DNA of 64,000 nucleotides from positions 100,001 through 164,000 of the forward strand of contig BSQZ01000102.1 of the NCBI GenBank assembly GCA_033239005.1, read 5' to 3'. The translations under genes were made by a program, and so were the position numbers. The notes under the pieces are model-generated. The model searched no databases and had not been told where the DNA came from. It saw nothing but the letters and a program-made list of their open reading frames with translations. The DNA is from Lamellibrachia satsuma (taxonomy: Eukaryota > Annelida > Polychaeta > Sabellida > Siboglinidae). This document shows, in pieces, positions 25,256 to 38,689 of the stretch (positions are counted from its first letter, which is position 1; every line of letters starts with the position of its first letter).

Positions 25256-25334
25256 CCAATCGTTGTGATTAGGGAACACTTCATCATCCATATCGTCAAG
25301 TTCCTGTGTGAAGCACGTTCTTGGCCTAATATGA
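25256..25334 (-). CDS. Kinase-KEN gene: KEN exon 2
   Basis: Acceptor CTATCTTCAG, donor GTAAGTAC, phase 2 to 0, 26 codons after the split Ser: HIRPRTCFTQELDDMDDEVF, PNHNDW. The Asn-Asp-Trp end corresponds to the conserved D-W of KEN domains (for example M-D-W-R in IRE1). It joins exactly in phase to both neighbours. Confidence 0.75.
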
Positions 25335-25661
25335 CTGAAGATAGAACATGTGTGCAAGGTGCGGCACATCAAAGGTAGGTTTTTGAACAAACATGTAAGT
25401 GGTATAGATATGTAAAAGCTAAATGACTGATATTCTTTACTACAACATATTATGCATGCATGCATGCGAGCATGCGCGCACAAAACACACATTTGTCATT
25501 ACATATTACAGCTCTTCATAATAAATATGGCATATAGGTGAAAAAGAAACATTTTTACATCATAGGCAAGCACACTAAAAATTTCAGATGCACAAATGAA
25601 ATGTGGTGAGTCTTTAGACAGCTTAGAAAGAACGAAAGAAGTTGTACAAAACCTAACATAC

Positions 25662-25739
25662 CTCCTCTCTACCTCAAACAAGTTTCCAATGCTAGCCAGA
25701 AACTCACATCGTGTCTTGTCATACCAGAAGTAAGGGTGT
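25662..25739 (-). CDS. Kinase-KEN gene: kinase/KEN junction exon
   Basis: Acceptor TTATTCCAG, donor GTATGTTA, phase 2 to 2. After the split Arg the 25 codons start HPYFWYDKTRCEFLASIGN. HP-F/Y-FW followed by K/R-x-x-FL is the signature that closes the kinase C-lobe and opens the KEN domain in IRE1 and RNase L. Confidence 0.85.
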
Positions 25740-25899
25740 CTGGAATAACACATCAGAGTCGTAGAGCATTATAGATCTAATATATATTATCTTTCTGGGC
25801 CATAAATTATTCTCTATAGACAACATTGTAATGTATTTGGCCCCAAAGTCTCATTATACTGAAACTGTCATGTCAGTATATTCTTTAATGGTTGACCCT

Positions 25900-26310
25900 A
25901 GCATAGTATCTCCCATTGCTTAATGTTTGATCATGTATTGGGAGTGTAAGCATTTACAAAATTGAATAGACTGCAATTTTGTTTTCACAGTTTGACTACG
26001 TTATCTATTCTTGTTCAAACTGTTATACTTTGCTTGTTATGTCATCATCCAAGTCATTGGCATACAGTGTTAAGGATAACATGTGTCCTAAACTGATCCA
26101 TCCATACCCCCACTCACTAAAAACCTGATTTACAAACAAAACATGTCCAATGCTACTGCTTGACTCTGGTCTGTCAGCCATGTCTTTATCTAGTAGATTA
26201 CGTTATCCACTATTCAATGGAATTTTAGTTTATGTAATAATCGTTGATATGGTACTTCATCGAAAGCATTCTATAAAATATGCTGGTGACCTCTAGAGTT
26301 TATTCAAGCA
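25900..26310 (-). mobile_element. Old LINE-A fragment (RT fingers/palm)
   Basis: The + sequence CTTCATCGAAAGCATTCTAT with its surroundings parallels the LINE-A copy at 54240-54290 (CTTTATCGAAAGTTTTCTGA). On the minus strand this is the RT 'KAFDxVPHQRLL' region. It is strongly diverged. Confidence 0.5.
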
Positions 26311-26319
26311 TTCCAAAGA

Positions 26320-27230
26320 GTACTGGGCATTGACTGACCAGAGCATTTTGTTCTATGCGAGATGTCACTCCCTCTCAATGGACTGTTTTGAAAATCTAAC
26401 ACAATTTCTGATTGCAAACTGATGTTAAAATGGTCTTGATTATGCATTACCATAGAAGCATATGCTATGAGTATGAGCATAGCATGGTGTCAGTGCGCCA
26501 ACAGCATGCTAATCAATATTATTCATAGCCGCAAGACATGGCGCTTGTGGTGTGCTGTGGGACATTAGTTAGCCTACACGGAAAATACTGTAATAACAAC
26601 AAGTTTATCCGGCTTTTCAAAAATAAAATTGGCTAGCAGATCAGGGTAGATATGTGAGGGCTTTCTGGTACCAACCAGCTGTACCTCTAGGACGTTTCCA
26701 AAACACTGTCAACGAGATTTGTTGCTCGACTGTTTCTTCCAGTGATCAGTAAATTGCAGTCATTTACTTCTTAGCAAAATCAAAAATGGCCGTAGGTCAC
26801 CACACAGTTGGGCGTTGGTCATATTATGGTACAGCCATGTGATATCAAGCAAGCGCAGCATACATTACTGGGTTTTTGCTAAGTGATGCCATAGCAGGGA
26901 CCATGAACCCCAAAGCAGGGACCACTTATCATGCTCAGTCTGTTGCCGAGTCACTACGTATCACAGACCACTGTGGATACACCAGGAACTTATATATAAT
27001 GTAATTGTACATGCATTTTAGGATGTAACATCAACTTATGCAAACAAATTATTGTAATTAATTTATATGACAATTGACCATTGATATGTAATAATTAATG
27101 GTTTTGTTTATTTATCTCTTTCCAGGGTTCCACTGTATTACAGGTCTGGTTTACACAATCATGTTTTCAACAATTGCTAAATAAAATTAATAATATAATG
27201 ACACTTAAAATTATGTTCAGTTTTATTGAT
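26320..27230. other. Intronic, no gene seen
   Basis: About 900 bases of AT-rich sequence without a recognisable element or exon. Confidence 0.5.
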
Positions 27231-27244
27231 GGAATTGCAGCTGC

Positions 27245-27690
27245 TTGAACATGAGTCAACTGTGTCCTCTCTCAACACCGCAACACTTCTTCTTCACTCG
27301 TATCTTACTCAACACAGTGTCCACTCTCAATATCACAACACTTCCCCTTCACTTGAATATGAGTGTCCACTCTCAACACACAGAACACTTCCTCTTTACT
27401 TGACTATGAGTCAACACACTGTCCACTTTCAACATCACAACACTTCCTCTTCACTTGACTATGAGTTAACACACTGTCCACTCTCAACGACGCAACACTT
27501 TCTCTTCACTTGAATATTAATCAATGGTATCCTCTCTCAACATCACAACACTTCCTCTTCACTCGTATCTGAGTCAAAACAGTGTCCACTCTCAACATCA
27601 CAACACTTCCACTTCACTTGAATATTAATCAATGGTGTCCTCTCACAACATCACAACACTTCCTCTTCACTTGAATCTAAGTCCTCTAAT
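27245..27690. repeat. Minisatellite, ~60-bp unit, related to the end of the adjacent hAT ORF
   Basis: About seven degenerate copies of a unit containing CATCACAACACTTCCTCTTC and ACTTGAATATGAGTCAACAC. The last copy overlaps the 3' end of the hAT-like ORF, where the same sequence on the minus strand encodes SSEEEVL and the stop. Other units also read SEEEVL-stop on the minus strand. Confidence 0.85.
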
Positions 27691-28115
27691 GGCAAATTGT
27701 GCACTGTGAAATAGGTGTGCACGGTTGGCTCCGATTTAGGTTCAGTCATGGTTTCATGTGCCACCTGGCTCACACATTCCCCAAGTGTCAGTGGCTGATT
27801 GGGCGACCGGCTTTCTTTCAGAAACTTTCTCCCCTTCTTCTCTGCCAGCCATGCTTGCACAACCTGTTGCATGAATGGCCTGAATGTGGGCGAACACATT
27901 TCAGGACCATTCAATGAAATGTGAAGCAGGCTAGTCAGAAGATCATTCTTCAGTTTGGACCACTTGAGGATGTTCGCTGCTCGCTCTGGCCAAACATTGG
28001 AGACAGGGAGGGCACCTCTTCCCTCCAAGCTGCTAAGCAAAGCAATACTATGTTTTGTCCGATCTAAAAACACCTCATCGTCACTTGCTATTTCATGGCA
28101 GTACAGTGCCAGACT
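27651..28115 (-). pseudogene. hAT-family transposase C-terminal ORF (ZNF862/KIAA1586-type)
   Basis: The open minus-strand frame begins upstream of the Met at 28073 (LALYCHEIASDDEVF) and ends at 27651. WPERAANILKWSKLKNDLL followed by LLHISLNGPE fits the hAT dimerisation end of the ZNF862/KIAA1586-like group: a W/P-E-R-x segment, then LKND and LLxISxNGP. The tail PFMQQVVQAWLAEKKGRKF is basic and the last residues are acidic (DSSEEEVL). Only this C-terminal part is present. It sits in an intron of the kinase-KEN gene on the same strand and could also be an alternative terminal exon. Family call is from motif memory. Confidence 0.5.
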
Positions 28116-28375
28116 AGGTCACTAGTAGGGGTTCAGCACGCGCCAATAGCATAGGCTAACCAGTTCCATAAAACTCTAGCAACCATGTAATATTCAGATG
28201 CTATTTAAGGATAATGTTGGCCAAATTCAGTGACTTTAACATTTCGGGATATGCTTTAACAAACGTTACTTTTTCTTGTTTGCTTTTTAAAAAATGCGCT
28301 ATGGACGACTGTCTCTTAGACATCTTACTTTGCTGAACTAGCGCCGCTACGGCATACGATTTATTTTAGAGTGAC

Positions 28376-29290
28376 TATGAACTGTAGCTGTGTACTGTGG
28401 GTACAGTAACTATGTATTATATCTTTGTACTGTGGGTACAGTGACTTTATATTCTAGATGTGCACTGCGGGTACAGTGACTATGTACGCTAGCTGAGTAA
28501 TGTGGGTACAGTGACTATGTATTGTAGCCATGTACTGTGGGTACAGGTCTATGTACTTTAGCTGTGCACTGTGCATACATTGACTATGTATTCTAGTTGT
28601 GTACTGTGTGTCCAGTGATTATACATTCTAGCTGTGTACTGTGGGTTAAGTTACAGTGGGTACAGTGACTATGTACGCTAGCTGAGTAATGTGGGTACAG
28701 TGACTATGTATTGTAGCCATGTACTGTGGGTACAGGTCTATGTACTGTAGCTGTGCACTGTGCATACATTGACTATGTATTCTAGTTGTGTACTGTGTGT
28801 CCAGTGATTATACATTCTAGCTGTGTACTGTGGGTTAAGTGACTATGTATTTTAGTTGTGTACTGTTGGTACAGTGACTATGAATTTACTGTGATTATGT
28901 GTTCCAGCCCTGTAATGTGGTTACATTGATTATGTTTGTTTTCTAGCCGTGTACTGTGGTTACTGTGATTATGTATTCTAGATGTGTACAGTGGGTACAG
29001 TGACTATGTATTCTAACCGTGTACTGTTTGTACAGTGAATATGTATTCTAGCTGTGTACTGTGGGTACAGTTACTATGTATTCTAGCTGTGTACTGTGGG
29101 TACTGTGACTAGGCATTCCAGGTGTGTTCTGTGGGTACATTGACTATGTACTTTAGCTGTGTGCTCAGGATACAGTGACTATGTATTCTAGATGTGTTCT
29201 GTTGGTACAGTGACTATGTACTGTAGCTGTGTATTGTGGGTACATCAACTAAGTATTCCAGCTCTGTACTGTGGGTACAGTGACTATTGA
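28376..29290. repeat. 35-bp minisatellite with higher-order duplication
   Basis: About 26 copies of a ~35-base unit (TAGCTGTGTACTGTGGGTAC then AGTGACTATGTATTC). A block of about five units starting ACGCTAGCTGAGTAATGTGG at 28486 recurs at 28674, so a multi-unit block was itself duplicated. Confidence 0.92.
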
Positions 29291-29349
29291 AAGTAAAGTG
29301 CCGTTCTTTTTATAGCTAGGTGAACGAACAAACACACTTCACTACATAT

Positions 29350-29655
29350 GTGTGCTGGGTAAATTGTAGGAATTATGGGTAAATTGTAGGAATTATGGGT
29401 AAATTGTAGGAATTATGGGTAAACTGTAGGAGTTATGGGTAAAGTGTAAGAGCGCACTATTTAACAACATTGACATATATCGAAAATATGCGTATGGCAA
29501 GAGACGTTAGAGTCCTCTGTCTAACGTTTGTGGACGATATTGTGTCATTATTTTCAAATATTTAATAAAAATGTCCTTGTACTCTTATTCAATAGGAGAA
29601 TTATGGGTAAATTGTAAGAATTATGGGTAAACTGTAGGAGGTATGGGTAAAGCAC
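29350..29655. repeat. 20-bp tandem repeat, two clusters
   Basis: Five copies of TGGGTAAATTGTAGGAATTA at 29350-29450 and three more at 29600-29655, separated by 150 bases of unrelated sequence. Confidence 0.9.
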
Positions 29656-29779
29656 GGAAGGAAAAAGTGGGGTTACGCGTACGCAGACAGCGGTAGAACA
29701 TGCTGTATTACAGGCTGTAATAAAAGTAAAACTGGTAAAGTTAAGGCGATGATGTATACTTATTATTATTATTATTATT

Positions 29780-30790
29780 ATACACGACCAAACACGAATA
29801 AACTCCAATCTCAGTACGCCACTGTTCCAATGCGTTTATTAACGACCAAACACGAATAAACTCCAATCTCAGTACACCGCTGTTCCAATTCGACCAGCCT
29901 CAACTCGATAGCGTACAACAAACAACAGCTGTTTACTTTAACGAAGCTACTGTTTCTGTTAAGTATCGAATTACACAACACGCTTCGTTCGTATATCGTA
30001 TTTAAATTAAACATCGAGCAACAAACGAAAGTCCGTGTCATTACAGGTCTGCAACAGCTGTTCATAATAACAACACAACAACCAACCTTCGTAGTTTCAG
30101 TCACACGTATTGTCTCCGAGTTTCCACCGCATTTCCACCGCACACATTCCGCGGTGGAGACACTCGTAAGTTCGCCCTCGAACCTCTGGCGCGGTGGAGA
30201 CACCCGTAAGTTCGCGACCTCTGGCGCATTGGTTAACATTCGCAAGTCGCTTCATCTGTCATCATACCCCGTTTCTTTGTTGTATTCGATCGAACACGCT
30301 TTGTTGTATTACTGCTACCGCTTTGTTTTGTTGTATTCATTCGAACACGCTTTGTTGTATTACGCTTGTATTACTACCGCTTTGTTTTATTCATTAAAAT
30401 ACGGGTGCATCGTACGCTTTTGTTCATTTCCTTACCAACACAATGCATCAGTCCGTTAGGTGTCCCCGCCCGTCGACCTACCAAACCCGCCAGTCGCTAG
30501 GAGGTACTGAGAAGACACGTCGTTTCCTTATCGACCGCTAGGTGGATTTATTCATTAAAATACAACGCAACAGTCCGTTAGGTGGCGGTTTTATTCATTA
30601 AAATACAACGCAACGTTAGGTGGCGCCCCGCCCCGCCCCGCCAGGACACGTGACTTGGACGATAATAAAATAGCTCCTATTATCGCTGAGAAGACACGTC
30701 GTTTCCTTATCGACCGCTAGGTGGCGTCCCGCCCCGCCCCGCCAGGACACGTGGCTGGGCGATAATAAAACAGCTCCTATTATCGCTCAA
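29780..30790. repeat. Block of locally duplicated GC-rich segments
   Basis: Repeats include CGACCAAACACGAATAAACT twice (29785, 29842), GCGGTGGAGACAC-CGTAAGTTCG twice (30152, 30191), GCTTTGTTGTATTAC several times (30297-30372), GAGAAGACACGTCGTTTCCT twice (30510, 30687) and CCCGCCCCGCCCCGCCAGGA twice (30625, 30729). No convincing coding frame. Intronic with respect to the kinase-KEN gene. Confidence 0.8.
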
Positions 30791-31485
30791 ATCTTGCCAC
30801 ATTTGCAAAAAGTGCAGAGGGGGTATGAAAACACATCACCTACTACTGACATTCGTTGAACGGCGCTGTTTTGCTGGCACATGTCATGATCATCAAAACG
30901 ATCGCTGACCTGTCTGGGATGTCGACGCTGTAAAGTTCAATGCAAAAGCGGGTCGGTCATTAGCCGACGCGAGGATTAATAAAGCTTGGGCTTTCCTGAG
31001 CTTGACGTTATTCATTGAATTAGGAGCTCTGCAGGCCTTGACTGCTTGGTCTAATGAGGAGGGATTAGATCAGAAGCTTTATCTCTGGTGCCATTTGTTG
31101 TATATTTCATTCTTTCTTGGCTGTATACCCAGATGGAACGCCACTCCTGACAGTGGTTTTTTTTGTTTGAGGCGCCTTCCTATACATAGGTTGCATTGCA
31201 TTACCTTAAATTGTTAATTTAATCCATTATTCAGTGAGTGTCAGCGCATATTCAACACGCCAGTGGGGTTGAACTCTGCACATATGAAGCCCATGCTGCT
31301 CCGAGGTCCCCGTCAATATTAGTCTATGGCTGCAAGTTGCTCAGTTATCACGAGTTGTTGTGAGGGAGACATGGGTATTGAGTGTGGAGAGGCTATATAC
31401 TGGCAGGAGACGGTGCAGTGTTCTCATGCATTGCTGGTGCAAAGACAATATTAGCTATGCATTAAGTAGAATATGGATTCATTAC

Positions 31486-31652
31486 CTCAGCAGAGTGTCA
31501 GCTGACGAACTGTCATCTAGGCTATCTGCCAGCATTGTCTCAATCAAATCCAGCGCCACGCAGTCTTGCACAGATGACAAGTCTAAGTTGCCAGAAACAT
31601 CAACTGGATGTATTCCGCCAGACATCACATAGAAGGCAACCATCCCAGCAAT
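31486..31652 (-). CDS. Kinase-KEN gene: kinase subdomains IX-XI
   Basis: Acceptor GACTTCCAG, donor GTAATGAA, phase 0 to 2. It reads IAGMVAFYVMSGGIHPVDVS, then LSSVQDCVALDLIETMLADS, ending at ADTLLR where the next exon continues HPYFW. The 'AGMVxFYVxSGGxHP' pattern is that of IRE1/RNase L kinase lobes and distinguishes this family from most kinases. Confidence 0.85.
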
Positions 31653-31763
31653 CTGGAAGTCGTAATAGATATTATTAATCTAACTGTTGTTATTATAACA
31701 GATAAGCAACTGCAATATTTAAAACAAAATAGCTTCCTACTAATATACGGTGTAATCATCACC

Positions 31764-32631
31764 AGGCCTGGGGTGAATTACATTACAACGTAATATATTT
31801 CTATTACTTGGTTCCCTTTCTATTATTATTACAGGCTGAAAGCAATGTAACTGCCACTATTACATATTAAGCTATTACTATTATATTTGTATGTGTCCTG
31901 GGGCCTTTTGTCCACGCACTATGTCGAACCACGTCTTCATTCAGTAACTCAGTAGTTCCCAACAATAACTCCGTATTCAAGCATTCATCAACGAGTTATT
32001 GGTTTTGTTTCTTACAATATCCAATCTGATAAACATATGCTCACAAGTAAAGCTTTGTTCACACAGAGTTGGTATAAGTTGCTGGATTTTGTTCAAACAT
32101 TATCCAGCATGGCAGGACAGGGAGCTGTGATTGGTGGATTGATTGGTACATTGTTAAAGGTCAGCTTTGTGCTGGAACCCTTGGCTATTAAGTGATCATC
32201 AGTGAATGGATGACCAGCATATAGGTCCAGTCCTCACAGACTTGTGTGAAATAAATAGTTGGTTAGGGGAACCACCTTCAATTCAAGGAAAACGAATGCT
32301 GTGTAAACTGTACATGGCCTTGCAACTATCACAATATAAGCCAGCATTACTTCAAAGTGTAGACTCCTTTGACATCTGGTATACGAAGGTGGCTTAAGTG
32401 AAGGATAGCACAGTCTGGCTTCAGATATATATTTATGCATAACAACATAATGAAATTGAAAGTTGATGTGATTTTTTTAATGCAATAGAAATGTAATAGC
32501 TAAATTGCTATTACATCGCTTCCTATTACTATTACATTGTGTTCTGTTCTATCTAGTACTATTATTAATATTACTTGGAATATTTGTAATCGGTGCTATC
32601 ACATATTACTATTACTATTACCCCAGGCCTG
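31764..32631. mobile_element. Possible hAT-like non-autonomous element (MITE)
   Basis: CAGGCCTGGGGTGAAT at 31764 faces the inverted ATTACCCCAGGCCTG ending at 32631. Inside both ends are AT-rich ATTACTATTA runs. A CAGG start is typical of hAT ends. The 8-bp flanks do not form a clear target-site duplication, so this is tentative. No transposase inside. Confidence 0.5.
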
Positions 32632-32639
32632 GGCTTCAT

Positions 32640-33180
32640 ATCCTGCAGGAATGACACGTAAATAACTTCTCAAACCTACACATAGTACAATGTATGTTAC
32701 TTATTTTAATGTAAATAATTGTACATTTTAACAAGATTGCATAATTTTTTGTTCCTATGTTAATTTAAATAGCTACAAAATATTTGCTAGTTAATTTATT
32801 TTACTGCTTATAAAACATGGACACCAGTTAAATTTGTTTATTCAGAATGGTGAGTACAACACACCGCACTCTGCTTAATACAATGGCTGATTGAATCAGC
32901 TGTTATTCATAATCAAAATGACCTATAGTCATTTCCACATGATCCAGTCCTTTATTTATGGAAATTTTGTTACTTGAATCAGCAGCTCAGTATGATCTAA
33001 TTGCTCTGGTTCAAAGTGATTGCATTCAGTATGCTGCATTTCTAACCAGATATATTAGAATGGAGTCATAATTACTGGGTTTTTTTAATTTAGTGCTATT
33101 GCTGTACATTTGGGAACAATTAATGAAGATGAAATGTCATTAAAATATTCATAAGATGTAGCAAATATAATGTCACCAAC
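32640..33180. other. Intronic, no gene seen
   Basis: AT-rich sequence between the MITE and the activation-loop exon. Nothing recognisable. Confidence 0.5.
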
Positions 33181-33251
33181 ATATATTTCTGTGGCAGTGT
33201 TGTAGTGTCCCTCGGGCTGAAGCACTTCTTTTGCTTTCCACTGTGGTGTCC
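33181..33251 (-). CDS. Kinase-KEN gene: kinase subdomain VIII exon
   Basis: Acceptor TTTATACAG, donor GTTGGTGA, phase 1 to 0. With the split Gly it reads GTPQWKAKEVLQPEGHYNTA then TEIY. GTPxWxAxE is the P+1/APE region of a protein kinase. The final EIY joins IAGMV of the next exon, matching the D-I/V-Y-x-A-G segment with Glu replacing the usual Asp. Confidence 0.78.
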
Positions 33252-33259
33252 CTGTATAA

Positions 33260-35560
<2,301 letters not shown>

Positions 35561-36339
35561 GAAATGTGCAGGGTTTTCCTGGGGTTCCCCATGCCATTTT
35601 TATCCGTACACATTATTTTGAGATGTTTCTATGTCTAGTATGCATGAATTAAAAATGTAAACATAACCTTTCTTTCTAACATTAGGAGATAGGTGACACT
35701 CAAAAGGTTAACTTTTAATTGAGTTTGCTATAGTGAGTGACTACATACTTGTCGTCAAACTTCAGCGATCAGCAAATTCCTATTTTTCCTATTGGCTTAT
35801 TCCTCATGACTCTAAAATCATAGTCTGGAAGTGCCGCAGAGCGCACAACTGTTCATGATTGTGCACGAATGCCTGTCAGCCATCCAAATTCAACAAGCTT
35901 AATCGGCACAACGGATTCCGACAGAAATTAAAACTGGAGAATCGTGATCAATCATATTCATAAACAAGCACACACTGCATGACTGTCTACGATTATCTAC
36001 GACACGACGGTCGAGTTGCATCAGGTCTTGCTAAATCGCGCAGTGTGCAGCAGGCCTTAGAAGACTATTCCTTTGAGAAAATACTTGAACAGTTTAAAGG
36101 TTGAATAGATGAATATTTATTTATTGTAATTATTTATTATATTTATTTATTTATTATATTTATGCATTACTCTTAATTGAATATTCAATTTTTAATGTAT
36201 ATTTGTTATCATAATATTATATATTTATTATGTTTATGATGTTTGTACGTGCCTATGAACAGGCTGGTCCCAGATATATGGCACTTTATAAATTTTGTCT
36301 GTAATAAAAAAGAATAGTCAGACAAAAAAATTAACGAAC
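35561..36339. other. Intronic, no gene seen
   Basis: AT-rich, with a TTATTTATTATATTTAT run near 36120-36165. No element recognised. Confidence 0.5.
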
Positions 36340-36439
36340 CTGTTGAAGCATCAACCATTGGGTTGTGGCCAATTTTTCGACTGATCCCGAAGTCACCCAA
36401 CTTCAGCTGTCCACTTACATGCACTAATATGTTTTCAGG
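36340..36439 (-). CDS. Kinase-KEN gene: kinase catalytic-loop end and DFG exon
   Basis: Acceptor ATGTTGTAG, donor GTTCGTTA, phase 0 to 1. It starts PENILVHVSGQLKLGDFGIS, then RKIGHNPMVDASTG. It completes the catalytic loop HCDLT|PEN begun in the previous exon and contains the metal-binding DFG. Confidence 0.88.
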
Positions 36440-36475
36440 CTACAACATTAAAATCATTATAAAATATTGGAATAT

Positions 36476-36487
36476 ATATACATATAG

Positions 36488-36533
<46 letters not shown>
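36476..36533. repeat. (TA)n tract
   Basis: Short TA microsatellite just upstream (in gene orientation) of the DFG exon. Confidence 0.95.
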
Positions 36534-36536
<3 letters not shown>

Positions 36537-36722
36537 CAAACCAACTAATTACTCTCCCTACTGTAGCCACCCCACTAATTACCCAATTGACTGTAGCCAA
36601 CCAAAGATGTTTGCCTGCACGAAATGAACTTTACAAAAACCTGCGTATATGCATTTTTAGACAAATAGTTGCCTACTGCATATTAAACTCAGTACATTTA
36701 TTAAAACAAATATGAAGTTCAC

Positions 36723-36896
36723 AGTTAAGTCACAGTGTAGAACTTCATTCTCATGAAGGTAGTCAAGTGCAGTTAGAAGATCCTTGACCAGGTCACGTGC
36801 CACGCTGCTCCACTTTGTTTCACATTTCTTTTTTGTGATCCAGTCGTCAAGGGTGTAATCACTCAACTCGTACTTGTACATACCACTGTCTGCAAT
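36723..36896 (-). CDS. Kinase-KEN gene: kinase subdomains V-VIb
   Basis: Acceptor TGTTTTAG, donor GTGAACTT, phase 0 to 0, exactly 58 codons. It reads IADSGMYKYELSDYTLDDWI, then DLLTALDYLHENEVLHCDLT. The YExxDYTLDDW hinge is IRE1-like. The catalytic motif is HCDLTPEN: the catalytic Asp and the Asn are kept, but the Lys of HRDLKPxN is Thr, so catalytic activity may be weak or lost. Confidence 0.88.
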
Positions 36897-36989
36897 CTAA
36901 AACAAATATACACATATTGGTTGTCTGGTCAAGAAATCAGCTATTCAAAGAACCTGTATCAGCTAATTGTTGATACCATCCCCCTTCTT

Positions 36990-37960
36990 ACTCACACAGT
37001 CAATATCAACTGGGTAATCAGAAAGCCGAGAGTTTTATCAACAGTGCCTTCCAAAACGATAAACTCCAGATGGCAAGTAAACATGGACACTATTAACAAT
37101 AATTTCTCATCTATGTGTGTCACCTCCTGATGTTCATAAACATATTCACAATGGTAGCATTTACAAAATATTAAAAGTGAAGTTGTAATAATATTTGGAC
37201 ATGAAGTAAATACCATTTAAAGAGACATTAATTAGGAGAAGCATTTGTCCAGTTGAAGGAAGACTTTAGTGGTGTTAACCTACATTCTGCTTGGTGCTTT
37301 ATTGTTTCTCCATTGTTCTGGAATCATATTATTTTATGCATTTTTCCCCACTTTATTTATGTTCTTCTTGCTGTGTGGTCTCCAAACATGTATGCTGTAT
37401 TTTAAATTTGGCATAGCTATTGTTTTATACAGAGGTATACCAAACTCACAACCATATTTCTGGGTTTTTATTTTTTTTGTAGCAATCTTTCATATGGTAT
37501 TTTATTGAAAACTTTCTGAAAAAAGTAAGTAGACAATATATTTGGGTGATCCCTCATCTAACCACATTACTTAGAGATGACCTAGCCTTTAAACAAACAT
37601 GCTAAATTGGAGGAATTAATATTTGCCTTCCAAGGAAGTCCACCGTATGGGTTATAAGTATATTCTTTAATAATTATAAACCACTTATATTAGACTATGT
37701 ATTTTGTAATTTTCTGATCTTTTTTCCAAAACTTTTTTGAAAGTGTGTAATGGTTCCCGTACGAAAAGGAACTATTTTAATGACCAGTTAGACACTTTAT
37801 TGGTGCACTAATTTGCTGTTCTGCTTCATTTAGCAGTTTCTGTGGAATCCTGTCCTCTCAAGGTGTTCAGTTATCGATCAATGTTTTTATCTTCATAGCT
37901 GCCTTTTCAGGAGTTACAATTAACAGTCATGTATAATCTGATTTAACATTCTGAAGTTCT
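36990..37960 (-). mobile_element. Old LINE-A copy, diverged
   Basis: The + sequence AACTCCAGATGGCAAGTAAA with AACATATTCACAATGGTAGC parallels 53030-53170. Further on, TTTATACAGAGGTATACCAA and TGGTATTTTATTGAAAACTT match 53545 and 54250 of the same family. A ~100-base segment at 37160-37265 is a separate repeat also found at 42908-43012. Confidence 0.55.
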
Positions 37961-38098
37961 GTATGTGACATTAGCTAGTATTTTGTTAATATCCTCTCTA
38001 ATAAAAATAGAACTAGTGTACCAATTTAGGTATTTACAAAATAATCTAGAGAAACGACTTATTACTCAATTTAGCTTTGAAGAATATTATAGTCTTAC

Positions 38099-38273
38099 GC
38101 AGAAAGCTGCAATGTTGGTGTGCTTGATCTCCAGTAATAGTTTTGCTTCATTTTCTCTTTCTCTGCAGGCCTTTGTCTTGTCTCCATCTGTAGGCACTAT
38201 TTTCACAGCTACCTCTTCTACAGTGTTGGCCAAACGACTGTAGAAACCTACGTAAACACGTGTTCCACTGCTC
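38099..38273 (-). CDS. Kinase-KEN gene: kinase subdomains I-III
   Basis: Acceptor TTTCCATAG, donor GTAAGACT, phase 2 to 0. With the previous exon it forms the glycine loop IATGSSGTRVYVGFY (G-x-x-G-T-x-V). VAVKIV follows with the ATP-binding Lys, then a charged helix C (ERENEAKLLLEIKH) and HTNIAAFC. The G-x-x-G-T-x-V-Y pattern is typical of IRE1/RNase L kinases. Confidence 0.87.
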
Positions 38274-38689
38274 CTATGGAAATAAATCACAATAAGTTTA
38301 ATAAAGTTATAAACAGTTAATGTAAGAAATACACTAAACAATTATATACCACTGTAACCGAGTTATAGTTTCACAAAAACAAATTATCCATTGCTTAGAT
38401 TGTGAATATGAGAATCACCAATATTATATTCAAGTTTTACGTTTTTGTCAGAAGTATAAACATGTTTAGTATTTCATAGTGAAGTGACAAAATGTATGTG
38501 TGTATTTTAAATGTGCCCTTGCACAGATATAACATGTTTGGAAGCTCAACATCATTAATACACAGTGAATCAGCACAAAGACGGTACCATTCCAGTAGAC
38601 AGGAGTGTCCACAAAACCTGAAACCACAGCTGCATGTAAAACTTGACTCAAGTCCATTGTCATCAGCAGCAAATTATTCATGTCACTGG

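Noticed and set aside
28376..29290. Possible CRISPR-like array
   Set aside because: Units are contiguous without unique spacers, and the genome is eukaryotic; it is a minisatellite.
31764..32631. Confident hAT element call
   Set aside because: Terminal CAGGCCTG is itself a palindrome, so the inverted ends are partly trivial, and no 8-bp duplication was found; kept only as tentative.
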